NCBI GenBank assembly: GCA_002503205.1
Contig: DARE01000054.1
Location: 11,214-42,705 of the forward strand
Direction: 5' to 3'
DNA length: 31,492 nucleotides
Source of the DNA: Thermoplasmatales archaeon UBA447
GTDB taxonomy: Archaea; Thermoplasmatota; Thermoplasmata; Thermoplasmatales; Thermoplasmataceae
Below the pieces are notes generated by a model. That model was not told where the DNA came from and searched no databases. It was given only the letters and a program-made list of their open reading frames with translations. Position numbers and translations under genes: made by a program. Shown here piece by piece: positions 15,987 to 25,171 of this stretch; the stretch's first letter is position 1, and every line of letters begins with the position of its first letter.

Positions 15987-18900
15987 TGCCTCTACTTTCA
16001 TGGATAAAATCAGTTCTTGTTATAGGCTCGGGGGCTGTAGTGATAGGGCAGGCGGCTGAATTTGACTACGCAGGATCCCAGGCCTGCCTCTCCCTGCGAG
16101 AAGAGGGCATAAGAACTGTTCTGCTCAACAATAACCCTGCTACAATTCAGACAGACAGAAACATCGCAGACAGGATCTATATCGAGCCCATAACCCCGGA
16201 AGTTGTGGAGAGAATCATTGCAGAGGAGAAGATTGATGCCATTCTGGCAACAATGGGTGGCCAGACTGCATTGAACCTTGCAATTGCTCTTGAAAGAGGA
16301 GGCATTCTGAAAAAGTATGGAATCAAAATCATCGGAACTGATGTTCCTAGCATACAGGTTGCGGAGGATAGAGAGAGATTCCATGAACTTATGGAGAAGA
16401 TAAATGAACCTGTTGCACCATCCCTCCGGCTGTCTGCAGATAAATACTCCAGATTGAACAGGGAGATCAATTTCTTCCCAATAATTGTCAGAACTTCCTT
16501 CTCCCTGGGGGGGCTTGGGGGGACAATTGTAAGGAACCTGGATGAACTGAACTCCCTGTGTGACGAATATTTCAGGATATATCCGGATCAGACCCTGGAG
16601 ATTGAGAAGTCCCTCGAAGGTCTAAAGGAGCTGGAATATGAAGTCATCAGAGACAACGCGGGAAATTGCATAATAGTGTGCAACATGGAAAACCTTGACC
16701 CAATGGGAGTCCATACCGGGGAGAGCATTGTTGTTACTCCATCCCAGACCCTGAGCGATATAGAATACCATATGCTCAGGGACAGCGCCATACATGTCAT
16801 ATCAAGCATAGGCATACTTGGGGCGTGCAACATTCAATTTGCACTTGACTCTGAAAGCGGAAAGTATTATGTTGTTGAGGTCAACCCGAGAACCTCCAGA
16901 TCCTCAGCCCTGGCATCTAAGGCATCTGGTTATCCCATAGCACGAATATCCGCTAAAATTGCTGTGGGATACAACCTCAATGAGATCATAAATCCAATTA
17001 CAGGTAACACTTATGCGGCATTTGAGCCCTCTCTGGATTATGTTACTGTAAAGATTCCAAGATGGCCTTTTGACAAACTCCCCGTATCCAGGAAGATAGG
17101 AGTCCAGATGAAATCCATAGGGGAGGTTATGGGAATAGGGAGAACATTCGAGGAAGCACTGATGAAGGCAATTTCATCACTGGAAAACCAGGATTCCAGA
17201 AGGATCAGGATGCCTGTGGATGATTCCACACTTGAGGATCTTATCAGGGAGCCATCTGACCAGAGACTTTTTGCAATATTCGAAGCTCTCCTCCGAGGGT
17301 GGGCACCTGAAAAGGTTGCACAGATGTGCGGATACCCACGTTATTTCATCATAAAGATCAAAAATATAACCGATCTTCTCACAGAGATAACATACGGAGA
17401 GATGCCCGGCAATCTCCATGAACTGAAGTCTTCCGGGATATCGGATCTTGCAATTTCTGCATTTTCAGGATTAAGTGAGGAGTCCCTTACTGGAAGGAGA
17501 TTTGAGCTTGGAATTCTCCCTGTGTACAAATCCATTGATACCTGTTCCGGAGAGTTTCCCGCAAGGACCCCGTACCTCTATTCCACATATGAGGTGGAGG
17601 ACGAATTTACCGGTAGGGATGAGAGAGAAAGTGTTCTGATTATCGGCTCTGGCCCCAACAGAATAGCGCAGGGGCTTGAGTTTGACTATTCAGCTGTCAA
17701 GGCCGTCATGGATCTGAGAAAGAGAGGTTTCAGGGCAATAATGGTGAACAGCAACCCAGAGACAGTCTCAACGGATTTTGACATAAGTGATCTGCTGTTC
17801 TTTGAACCTCTTACTGTTGAATATATCTCCAATATAATAAGGAGAGAGTGGCCCTGCAGGGTTATTGTCCAGTTCTCGGGCCAGACGGGGCAGAATCTCA
17901 TATCCAAGCTCTCGTCGATATTTGGGCCATCCATATTCCTTGGGACTTCCCCGGATTCTGTTGAAAGGATAGAGAGCAGGGACATGTTCTCTGAAGCCCT
18001 CCACAGAATGGGTATTTTGCAGCCCGAATTCAGGATTGTAAAAAGCATTGCTGAGGCTGAGCTGATCTCAGAGGAGGGTTTTCTTCCGGCCATTGCCAGA
18101 AGCAGCTTCGTGATTGGTGGTAGGGCAATGGACATTGTCTATACTGCGGATGACCTTGTTTCAAATATATCTGAAATCATCACGGCAAGGCCCGGATCCT
18201 CCGTACTGGTAAGCAGATACATTGCGGACGCCACTGAGATAGATGTGGATTTCATCTCTTCAAGGAATAATGTTTCAATCTGCGGCATTTGCAGGCATAT
18301 TGAGGAGGCCGGCACCCATTCAGGAGATGCAACCATGCTTCTCTCACCTGATTTCCCTGACGTTTCTATGTTTGATAGAATTCTTGAGATATGCAGAAAA
18401 ATGTCCGAGGAATTCAATCTGATTGGATTCTCTAACCTCCAGATTGCCATCAAGGATGGGCAGATATATGTGATTGAGCTGAACGCCAGATCAAGCAGGT
18501 CCCTCCCTTTTGTCTGCAAGGCTACAGGCAGGGACTGGATATCATTAGGTATTTCACTTATGCTGGGGCAGAGTATTCATTCTCCGCACGGTTCCGTTAA
18601 GAAGGTTTTTGCCAAAGTACCCTCTTTTCCTTTCAACCGCTTCCTGGATCTGGATACTGTTCTTGGACCGGAGATGAAGTCCACTGGTGAATCAATGTTC
18701 TGCGGTTCAACAGCTGAGGAGGCACTTGTCAAGTCAACCCTGTCCTTAAGAAGAAACCAGGCCGGAAGAAATTCTACCCTCATTTCTGTTAGGGATTCCG
18801 ATAAACCCTATGCCCTGGAACTGGCAGAATTACTGCACAGATCAGGATTCAGGATATTTGCAACCCCGGGAACATACAGCTACCTCAAAGAGAATGGTAT

Positions 18901-19159
18901 TCAGGCATTGGAGGTCTACAAGATAGAGGATATGCGTTCCCCCAGGGTTGATGAGATAATAAGGGGAGGAGAGGTTGGCATTGTGATAAACACACCTGAA
19001 AGCAGGAGAGGTTCCCTCAGGGACGGAAATGAGATAAGGAGACTATCCATAAGAAGCAACTGCCTTCTTGCAACAAACATGCGGCTGGCGGAGGCTATAG
19101 TTTCAAGTATGGTGTCAAAACCTGTTCTGAATTACATGGAGATTGGCGATTATGTCTGA
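15986..19159 (+). CDS. carB: Carbamoyl-phosphate synthase large subunit
   Basis: Makes carbamoyl phosphate from ammonia, bicarbonate and two ATP. It has the two homologous ATP-grasp halves: the first starting VLVIGSGAVVIGQAAEFDYAG and containing ATMGGQTALNLA, the second starting with IGSGPNRIAQGLEFDYSAV around residue 550 and containing VQFSGQTGQNL. The C-terminal MGS-like allosteric domain (about residues 930-1057, with GFRIFATPGTYSYLKENGI) is present. At 1057 residues it is full length and unbroken; in some archaea this gene is split. GGTGA precedes the ATG by six bases within the end of carA. Its last eight bases overlap the nth start. Confidence 0.96.
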   Translation: MPLLSWIKSVLVIGSGAVVIGQAAEFDYAGSQACLSLREEGIRTVLLNNNPATIQTDRNIADRIYIEPITPEVVERIIAEEKIDAILATMGGQTALNLAIALERGGILKKYGIKIIGTDVPSIQVAEDRERFHELMEKINEPVAPSLRLSADKYSRLNREINFFPIIVRTSFSLGGLGGTIVRNLDELNSLCDEYFRIYPDQTLEIEKSLEGLKELEYEVIRDNAGNCIIVCNMENLDPMGVHTGESIVVTPSQTLSDIEYHMLRDSAIHVISSIGILGACNIQFALDSESGKYYVVEVNPRTSRSSALASKASGYPIARISAKIAVGYNLNEIINPITGNTYAAFEPSLDYVTVKIPRWPFDKLPVSRKIGVQMKSIGEVMGIGRTFEEALMKAISSLENQDSRRIRMPVDDSTLEDLIREPSDQRLFAIFEALLRGWAPEKVAQMCGYPRYFIIKIKNITDLLTEITYGEMPGNLHELKSSGISDLAISAFSGLSEESLTGRRFELGILPVYKSIDTCSGEFPARTPYLYSTYEVEDEFTGRDERESVLIIGSGPNRIAQGLEFDYSAVKAVMDLRKRGFRAIMVNSNPETVSTDFDISDLLFFEPLTVEYISNIIRREWPCRVIVQFSGQTGQNLISKLSSIFGPSIFLGTSPDSVERIESRDMFSEALHRMGILQPEFRIVKSIAEAELISEEGFLPAIARSSFVIGGRAMDIVYTADDLVSNISEIITARPGSSVLVSRYIADATEIDVDFISSRNNVSICGICRHIEEAGTHSGDATMLLSPDFPDVSMFDRILEICRKMSEEFNLIGFSNLQIAIKDGQIYVIELNARSSRSLPFVCKATGRDWISLGISLMLGQSIHSPHGSVKKVFAKVPSFPFNRFLDLDTVLGPEMKSTGESMFCGSTAEEALVKSTLSLRRNQAGRNSTLISVRDSDKPYALELAELLHRSGFRIFATPGTYSYLKENGIQALEVYKIEDMRSPRVDEIIRGGEVGIVINTPESRRGSLRDGNEIRRLSIRSNCLLATNMRLAEAIVSSMVSKPVLNYMEIGDYV

Positions 19160-19814
19160 AAAAAAGGCTAAAGGGTGGAAACCGGAAGAGGTAATTGAAA
19201 TGCTGAACCTTATACAGAGCCAGTCACCCCCTCACCACTTTGAATTCCACGATCCTTTCTGGGTTCTCATAACCACCATTATGAGCCACAGGACAAGGGA
19301 CGAGGTCACGGATGCGGCTGCCAGAAACCTCTTCAATAGGTACGGTGACTCAAGGCATCTTTCTGAGGCGGACTATGATGATGTTCTGAAACTGATAGGA
19401 AATGTAGGCTTCATGACAGTCAAGGCCCGCCGCGTGATTGAGGCAGCCAGAATTGTGGAGGAAAAATTTGGGGGGAAAGTCCCTGACAGCATGGAAGATC
19501 TCATGACTATCCCCGGAGTTGGAAGAAAGACAGCATCCGTTGTGCTTGCCGATTCCTTCCAAATTCCAGCCATTGCGGTGGATACCCATGTACACAGGGT
19601 ATCTAACAGGATCGGGTGGGCACATTCCAGGGATCCTGAAGATACAGAGGTTCAGCTGAAAAAACTGATCCCTATAGAAAGATGGGTCGGATTCAATCCA
19701 ATGATGGTTGAATTCGGAAAAAAGATTTGCCGGCCTGTTGGGCCGAAATGCAATGAGTGTTTAATAAATGCCCATTGCAGATACTATATGAAGATCAGAC
19801 AGGGTTCGGCTTGA
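19152..19814 (+). CDS. nth: Endonuclease III (HhH-GPD DNA glycosylase/AP lyase)
   Basis: Base-excision repair enzyme removing oxidised pyrimidines. The helix-hairpin-helix IPGVGRKTASVVLAD carries the catalytic Lys, the catalytic Asp is in AVDTHVHRVSNRI, and the C-terminal iron-sulfur loop is complete as C-x6-C-x2-C-x5-C (CRPVGPKCNECLINAHC). A TTG at 19143 in the same frame is possible, but the ATG at 19152 has GGAGAT eight bases upstream, so it is preferred (220 residues). It overlaps carB by eight bases, an odd partner for pyrimidine synthesis, probably just translational coupling. Its last 20 bases overlap the convergent geranylgeranyl reductase gene. Confidence 0.94.
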   Translation: MSEKKAKGWKPEEVIEMLNLIQSQSPPHHFEFHDPFWVLITTIMSHRTRDEVTDAAARNLFNRYGDSRHLSEADYDDVLKLIGNVGFMTVKARRVIEAARIVEEKFGGKVPDSMEDLMTIPGVGRKTASVVLADSFQIPAIAVDTHVHRVSNRIGWAHSRDPEDTEVQLKKLIPIERWVGFNPMMVEFGKKICRPVGPKCNECLINAHCRYYMKIRQGSA

Positions 19815-21240
19815 ATTTCTCCTTTGCTTCCTCTATGTTGCTGACTACTGTTTTCTTGAATTCAGGAAATTCCCTAGGTGATTTGGGATAAGAAGCATAC
19901 AGTGCATTTAGGGATTTCATCTTCCCCATGACGTAAACAAGATTGGAGAATGCACTTATGTTCCTCGCACCCTTTAGAACCATTCTGAACTTTGAAGCAA
20001 GGCTCAACTCAGGCACAAGGCCAAGGGTGATGTCAGAAGCCTCCTTTGTGGTCAGGAATGTCCTCATCCCATAATTCAGTATGTCGTTGTTGAGGGACTG
20101 CAGATATATTCTGAATATTTCCATTCCGGCTGTTCTGTTTCCATAAGCCTCATTGAATTCTAAGTTGTACTTCCACAGCCCCGCGACCGATGTGTCGTTG
20201 TTGTCTATTGCAATGGCGGCATTTTCTCCCGCAAGTACACCAGATATGAGAGCAGGCCCTATGCCTCCTGCACTGATTGGGTTCGGCATGACCATACTGT
20301 CTCCTGCACCCATGTATCCGTCGAATACAAGGCTCTCCATCTGCCTTCTGACAGGTACAGACCAGTTGCCCTTCCCATTATTATTCTTATTCCAGACTCT
20401 TGTATTTTTGAGAACAGGGTTCCACCGGACGTAGTTATCTATCAGGGACTGGAGGTTGTCTGTCTTCCCCATCTTCTTGTTCCTTATTTCAAGGCTCTTC
20501 TTCTGCACACCCAGCCCTATGTTGACCTTGTTCCCGCTCTTCGGAAATACCCATCCGTAGCCGCCTGGGGCCAGTTCATTGTTCAGGTGTATGAGTGCAT
20601 TGTCCGGGTCGTAGTAGTTGAGATCATCATGATCCTTTTCGAACTCGTATATGTATCGGCCGGTAGATTCTATATCATCTATGTCTATCTTTCTGTCCAC
20701 AAATATATTTTCAGGGAGGTTCCGCCTGATAACTGTTGAAATCCCGAGGGCATCAATCACAACCTTAGCCCTGTATTCCTTCTCCTCTTTCTTTCCCTCC
20801 TTTCCCCTTATTCCTACGACTCTGTTCTCCTGAATAATTGGCCCGGTGACCTCAAAATCATTCATGTATGTGGCCCCTGCCTGCTTTGCCAGCTGCAGAA
20901 GCTTCGACTCGAATTCAGGCCTGTCAAGTGTGTAACCAAGGCCATCAAAGAGAAATCTTGTCTTGAGATCCGGTGATACGGCATAAACACCATCCACCCT
21001 TCGGTCAAGTTCAGGCTGCCCGAACTTTACCTTAAGCCTGTTCTGGACAAAATTTATGTGGGAACCTGCAACGGCATCTCCGCAAACCCATCCCCAGGTT
21101 GTCTTTTTCCCTACCTCCGGTTCCGGATTTCTGTCCAGAAGCAGGACGTTTTTTCCAGCACGGGCCGCAGCAGTGGCTGCAAGGGAACCGGCCAGACCGG
21201 ATCCTGCAACAATAATATCATAGTCTGTTCCATTACTCAT
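19795..21240 (-). CDS. Geranylgeranyl reductase family flavoprotein
   Basis: FAD-dependent reductase of the archaeal geranylgeranyl reductase (GGR) family, which saturates isoprenoid chains of membrane lipids or quinones. The N-terminal dinucleotide fold is IIVAGSGLAGSLAATAAARAG. The family motif TTWGWVCGDAVAG, the lipid-site motif PGGYGWVFPKSGNKVNIGLGV, and the second FAD motif GYMGAGDSMVMPNPISAGGIG are all intact. At 481 residues it is about 80 residues longer than the shortest archaeal GGRs because of a C-terminal helical extension. The substrate (archaeal phospholipid, menaquinone side chain or other) is not decidable from sequence. A minus-strand TATA box around 21272-21282 gives a short leader. 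Confidence 0.88.
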   Translation of the reverse strand: MSNGTDYDIIVAGSGLAGSLAATAAARAGKNVLLLDRNPEPEVGKKTTWGWVCGDAVAGSHINFVQNRLKVKFGQPELDRRVDGVYAVSPDLKTRFLFDGLGYTLDRPEFESKLLQLAKQAGATYMNDFEVTGPIIQENRVVGIRGKEGKKEEKEYRAKVVIDALGISTVIRRNLPENIFVDRKIDIDDIESTGRYIYEFEKDHDDLNYYDPDNALIHLNNELAPGGYGWVFPKSGNKVNIGLGVQKKSLEIRNKKMGKTDNLQSLIDNYVRWNPVLKNTRVWNKNNNGKGNWSVPVRRQMESLVFDGYMGAGDSMVMPNPISAGGIGPALISGVLAGENAAIAIDNNDTSVAGLWKYNLEFNEAYGNRTAGMEIFRIYLQSLNNDILNYGMRTFLTTKEASDITLGLVPELSLASKFRMVLKGARNISAFSNLVYVMGKMKSLNALYASYPKSPREFPEFKKTVVSNIEEAKEKFKPNPV

Positions 21241-21332
21241 GAATACCTACTGGGCTCTGAATGAGGCAGCGGATATAAAATTTCCCAAAATTCTGATATT
21301 GCTGAAGGAACACGATTATCTGTATTTTCGAT

Positions 21333-22604
21333 CTAAATGTAAGATGGCATGGATTCACGGGCATACTTCTCCAGCCTATCCCTGTCATCAGGATGGGCTA
21401 TTGATATCAAAGCCTTTGCCCTTTCCCTTATGCTGAGGCCGTGCAGGTTCACTGCACCATTTTCAGTAACAACATACTGGACATGATTTCTTGTGGTAGT
21501 GACGCCAGAACCGGGCTCAAGAAATGGGACTATCTTCGGTATCCCTTTTTCTGTCCTTGAGCGAAGTGCAAATATTGACTTCCCACCCTGAGAAAGAGAG
21601 GCCCCACGAACAAAGTCCATCTGCCCTCCAACTCCTGAGATTATGCGCGGCCCCACAGATTCTGCATTTACCTGCCCTGTTATGTCCATTGAGAGGCATG
21701 TGTTTATACTGGTCATCCTGTAATTCCTCCGAATGACTGAAGTGTCATTTGTGTAATCCACATCCATGAACAGGATGGATGGATTATCATTCAGGAATCT
21801 GTAAAGTTCTGATGATCCCTTTGCAAATGTGGCAACGGACCTTCCACGATCTATGGATTTAAGGCTGTTGTTCACTGCTCCTGACTCAGAGAGCCTGTAC
21901 ATTCCGTTTGAGAACAGCTCAGTGTGTATCCCCAGATTCTGATGTGCTTCCAGTGACTCTATAGCGCAGTCAGAGACGTTCCCTATGCCGGCCTGTATGG
22001 TTGCCCCGTTTTCAACCAGCTCTGATACCCTCTCACCTATTTCCCTGTCCACCTTATCCGCTTTCTTTGGGAGATATTCCGGCATGTCTGAATCATTTTC
22101 AATAGAGATTGATAAGTCTGATTTCCTGACAAGATTGTTTCCAAATGTTCTTGGCATTCTCCTGTTGATCTCTCCCACCACAATTCTTGCCGATTCCATT
22201 GCGGACCGCATCTCCAGAACATTTGGGCCGAGGGAATGGTAGCCTTTAGAATCTTCAGGGGAGAGGCCTACAACAGTGAGATCCGGCTTTATTACGTTCC
22301 TTATCATCCATGGTATTTCAGAAAGGAAAACGGGCATATACTCTGTGCCTCCGGAGGCCACTGCCTTTCTCATATTCTGGCCGACGAACAGGGAATGGTC
22401 CCTGACTCTCTTTTCTTCAACTGCCTTCAGATAATCTTCCGGCGGGGATATTTCTATGTGGTAAATGTCCGGGCAAAAGCCCTCACCTGACAGAGAGGCT
22501 ATTTTCTCCAGAACGGATATTGGAGTGCATGGTGCACCATGGATATAGATCCTTTTGGCTTTCTTCAGAATTTCTGTGAGATCATCACTGTATCTTGGGT
22601 CCAT
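21333..22604 (-). CDS. Acetyl-CoA hydrolase/4-hydroxybutyrate CoA-transferase family protein
   Basis: CoA-transferase of the AcH/4-hydroxybutyrate CoA-transferase type. The expected catalytic Glu lies in LGIHTELFSNGM, matching the family's HSEM/HTEM block, and the CoA-loop motif is SGVGGQMDFVRGASLSQGGKS. The N-terminal half contains VSELVENGATIQAGIGNV. At 423 residues it is full length. Known relatives move CoA between acetyl-CoA and short carboxylates such as 4-hydroxybutyrate, butyrate or succinate; which acid is used here is unknown. It is divergent from a second GGR-like flavoprotein and has a palindromic TATA region 24 bases upstream. Confidence 0.87.
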   Translation of the reverse strand: MDPRYSDDLTEILKKAKRIYIHGAPCTPISVLEKIASLSGEGFCPDIYHIEISPPEDYLKAVEEKRVRDHSLFVGQNMRKAVASGGTEYMPVFLSEIPWMIRNVIKPDLTVVGLSPEDSKGYHSLGPNVLEMRSAMESARIVVGEINRRMPRTFGNNLVRKSDLSISIENDSDMPEYLPKKADKVDREIGERVSELVENGATIQAGIGNVSDCAIESLEAHQNLGIHTELFSNGMYRLSESGAVNNSLKSIDRGRSVATFAKGSSELYRFLNDNPSILFMDVDYTNDTSVIRRNYRMTSINTCLSMDITGQVNAESVGPRIISGVGGQMDFVRGASLSQGGKSIFALRSRTEKGIPKIVPFLEPGSGVTTTRNHVQYVVTENGAVNLHGLSIRERAKALISIAHPDDRDRLEKYARESMPSYI

Positions 22605-22619
22605 TATGAGTCAATTGAA

Positions 22620-22635
22620 AACAATATATATTGTT
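22620..22635 (-). promoter_or_regulatory. Palindromic TATA region of the CoA-transferase gene
   Basis: AACAATATATATTGTT is a perfect 16-base palindrome. Its centre is 24 bases from the CoA-transferase ATG, so it coincides with that gene's TATA box. The symmetry could reflect a bound dimer or simply a symmetric TATA box. The divergent flavoprotein uses another box, GTTTAATC at 22658-22665. Confidence 0.5.
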
Positions 22636-22688
22636 GCTTTTGAATTCAGGAAAGAAGGTTTAATCACTTTCCAGAGGTTTATGAGATT

Positions 22689-23765
22689 ATGGCAGAATAC
22701 GACGTTCTTATCTATGGGGCAGGCCCATCCGGTTCATATCTTGGAAGGTTGCTCTCCGAGAAAGGTATAAAGACTGCCATATTCGATCCCAGACAGGAAA
22801 TCGGAATCCCGCTTTATTCAGGAGAAGGCTCCAGTTCTTCCATAGTTACGGAAAGATTCCGCATTGATGCTGGGAAAACAAAACTGACCCCTATTGATTA
22901 TGTGGAATTTTCCTTCACATATCCTGATAATGGTGTGAGGCCCCTAATAATGCGTTCTTACAGTAAGGAAGGGATAGACTGCACAATAGACAGGGATAAA
23001 CTCGATAAGGAAATGGCCTCTCTTGCTGCAATTTCCGGTTGTGAATTGAGCATCAGAAAGAGGATCGAATCTGTCTCATCGGAAAAGGATGGGTTCAGAG
23101 TTAGATTCTCTGGTAGGGAAAGAACTGATGCTGATGCCAGGATTGTTGTAAGGGCTGACGGCCCGGAACCTGGCATTATTAGGGATGGGTGCACTGTTGT
23201 TACCCTCTGTTCGGGAAGGAAATATTCCGCCCATGATTATGCGTCATTCATAGCTCTGGGGTTTGGTGGAGGGAGGTATGTGCAGGATCTCTCACATGGA
23301 GATGGCTACAGGACTGCAGTTATAGAGGGAGAGATGAATGAGGCCGAAAATAGAGGATGGATCACCAGGCACACAATGGACGCTCTGATGCTCTATGAGC
23401 CTTTTCCAAACCAGGAAGGGCAGATAAATATAGGATCAAGGGCGGTCGGCCAGGATCCAGTTTTTCTCAATGGGCTCAACTACGCAGCCATTACTGCAGA
23501 AATGGCCAGAGATTCAATTTTATCTGGGCTGGATTCGAGCGACCCATTGAAAGCCATAGATATTTATTCCGGCAAATTTAGGAAAATTGAAAGTGAATAT
23601 CACAGGAATGCAGAGATCTGGAAAAGGATCAGGGCACTAGACAGAAAAAGGATGCATGAACTCCAGGAAAAAATGTCAGAGTTGGAGTTCAATTCCATAG
23701 GCATCAATGGTTTGTTCTACAACAGGGACGCACCAATTGAGTCCATGCTCACTGATTTTCGCTGA
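22689..23765 (+). CDS. Divergent geranylgeranyl-reductase-like flavoprotein
   Basis: The N-terminal FAD fold is clear (VLIYGAGPSGSYLGRLLSEKG) and the overall layout follows the GGR family. Several family motifs are changed, however. The Cys-containing GEG region reads PLYSGEGSSS with no Cys; no clear tyrosine-tryptophan-Phe-Pro-Lys lipid-site motif is present; and the second FAD motif, normally GDAAG, reads GSRAVGQDPVFLNGLNYA, lacking the Asp that usually contacts the ribityl chain. At 358 residues it is also shorter than most. It may have a different substrate, bind FAD weakly or have lost reductase activity. The ATG at 22689 is 27 bases from a TATA box, with GAGGT upstream; its 3' end overlaps srp54 by 17 bases. 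Confidence 0.75.
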   Translation: MAEYDVLIYGAGPSGSYLGRLLSEKGIKTAIFDPRQEIGIPLYSGEGSSSSIVTERFRIDAGKTKLTPIDYVEFSFTYPDNGVRPLIMRSYSKEGIDCTIDRDKLDKEMASLAAISGCELSIRKRIESVSSEKDGFRVRFSGRERTDADARIVVRADGPEPGIIRDGCTVVTLCSGRKYSAHDYASFIALGFGGGRYVQDLSHGDGYRTAVIEGEMNEAENRGWITRHTMDALMLYEPFPNQEGQINIGSRAVGQDPVFLNGLNYAAITAEMARDSILSGLDSSDPLKAIDIYSGKFRKIESEYHRNAEIWKRIRALDRKRMHELQEKMSELEFNSIGINGLFYNRDAPIESMLTDFR

Positions 23766-25128
23766 ATTCGGGAATATTTTCAAGGCTGAAGTTTCCACCC
23801 CTTATCTGATTCTTCAGAAGTTTCTTGAAACCACGGTTTCCCTTCATTGCCTTGACATTCTTTTTCATGGCCTTGAATTCTCTGAGAAGGCTTCTGATCT
23901 CCTCCTCTGATCTGCCGGATCCCCTTGATATTCTTGATATCCTCTTGGAATTTATTATATCCGGCTCCTCCAGCTCCCTGAATGTCATGGAATCCATGAT
24001 AAAACGGTAATGCTGAAGTTTGTTCTGGGCAGTCTCAATATCCTGGTCTCCGATCTTTGATGCCCCAGGGATCTTTGTTAGTGGGAGGGCATCAAACATC
24101 TTTCTCATCAGACCGGGTTGGGCGAATTTCTCCCAGATCTCATACATGTCCTTCAGATTGAACTTTCCGGACATCAGCTTGTTCATGGACTCTTCAGCCT
24201 GCTCCTCTGTGATCTGAGTGTCCTTGAATGCCTCCATCAGTGTTTCCAGATCACCGAGGCCCAGCAACCTTGAAAGGAATTTCTTTGGGTTGAAGATTTC
24301 AAGATCATCAAGGTGTTCACCTGTTCCAATAAAGTATACCGGAGAATGTATCTGTGCAACAGCGCTAAGGGCACCTCCGCCCTTCCCGGTTCCATCCATC
24401 TTTGTAATAATCACACCTGTTATTCCGGCAGCATCATTCATTGCCCTGGCCTGGTTTCCTGCCTGCTGCCCTACAGTCGCATCCATAACGAGAAGGACCT
24501 CATCCGGCCTGAACTTATCCTTGATACCCCGAATCTCCTTGATAAGATCGTCATTTAGCGAGTCCCTTCCGCTTGTATCTATTATCTTTACCTGCATTTC
24601 AGCCAGTTTTTCCATTCCGTGCTTTATAATCTTCTCAGGGTCCTTGTTCCCCCTTTCTCCGTAGAATGGTACATTGATCGATCTGGCTATCTGTTCCAGC
24701 TGATCATAGGCACCTGGTCTGTGTATATCCGCTGCTATAAGGCCAACATTCAGCCCCTTCCTGTGAAAGAATTTTGCCAGTTTTCCTGCTGATGTTGTCT
24801 TTCCCTGTCCGTAAAGTCCCACAAGCATGATGGTCTGAGGCTCAATCTTCAGGGAAGATGCCTCCCCAAGGATTCCCAGCAACTCCTCATATATGATCTT
24901 GATCATGTAGTCCTGGGCAGTCATTCCCGCTGGCGGCTTCTCCTCAGAAGCACGCTTTTCAAGCCTTGAAGACAGATCGAGAACAAGCTTGACATTAACA
25001 TCGGATTTTAGAAGAGCCCTCTGGACATCCTTCACAACATCCTTTATTGTGTCTCTGTCAATGTAAGTTGAACCAGATATCTTTCTGAGGGTTTCCCTCA
25101 GAGAGCTCGAAAGACCTTCCAGAACCAT
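23749..25128 (-). CDS. srp54: Signal recognition particle 54 kDa protein
   Basis: GTPase subunit of SRP; binds signal sequences and 7S RNA and docks nascent chains to the membrane receptor FtsY. It has the N-domain helices, the G domain with P-loop GLYGQGKT (residues 104-111), IIDTSGRDSL (G3 region) and TKMDGTGKGGGALS (G4), and the Met-rich M domain (about residue 300 on) with the basic SKRISRISRGSGRSEEEI RNA-binding helix. At 459 residues it is full length. The P-loop and DTSGRD motifs differ slightly from the usual GxxGSGKTT and DTAGRH. The minus-strand TATA box CTTTTAAGC region at 25149-25157 is 25 bases from the ATG, so it is probably leaderless and separate from tfs. Confidence 0.96.
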   Translation of the reverse strand: MVLEGLSSSLRETLRKISGSTYIDRDTIKDVVKDVQRALLKSDVNVKLVLDLSSRLEKRASEEKPPAGMTAQDYMIKIIYEELLGILGEASSLKIEPQTIMLVGLYGQGKTTSAGKLAKFFHRKGLNVGLIAADIHRPGAYDQLEQIARSINVPFYGERGNKDPEKIIKHGMEKLAEMQVKIIDTSGRDSLNDDLIKEIRGIKDKFRPDEVLLVMDATVGQQAGNQARAMNDAAGITGVIITKMDGTGKGGGALSAVAQIHSPVYFIGTGEHLDDLEIFNPKKFLSRLLGLGDLETLMEAFKDTQITEEQAEESMNKLMSGKFNLKDMYEIWEKFAQPGLMRKMFDALPLTKIPGASKIGDQDIETAQNKLQHYRFIMDSMTFRELEEPDIINSKRISRISRGSGRSEEEIRSLLREFKAMKKNVKAMKGNRGFKKLLKNQIRGGNFSLENIPEFSENQ

Positions 25129-25171
25129 GGGTTAAGAATGAAACAGCTCTTTTAAGCCTTTTCTATTGAAC

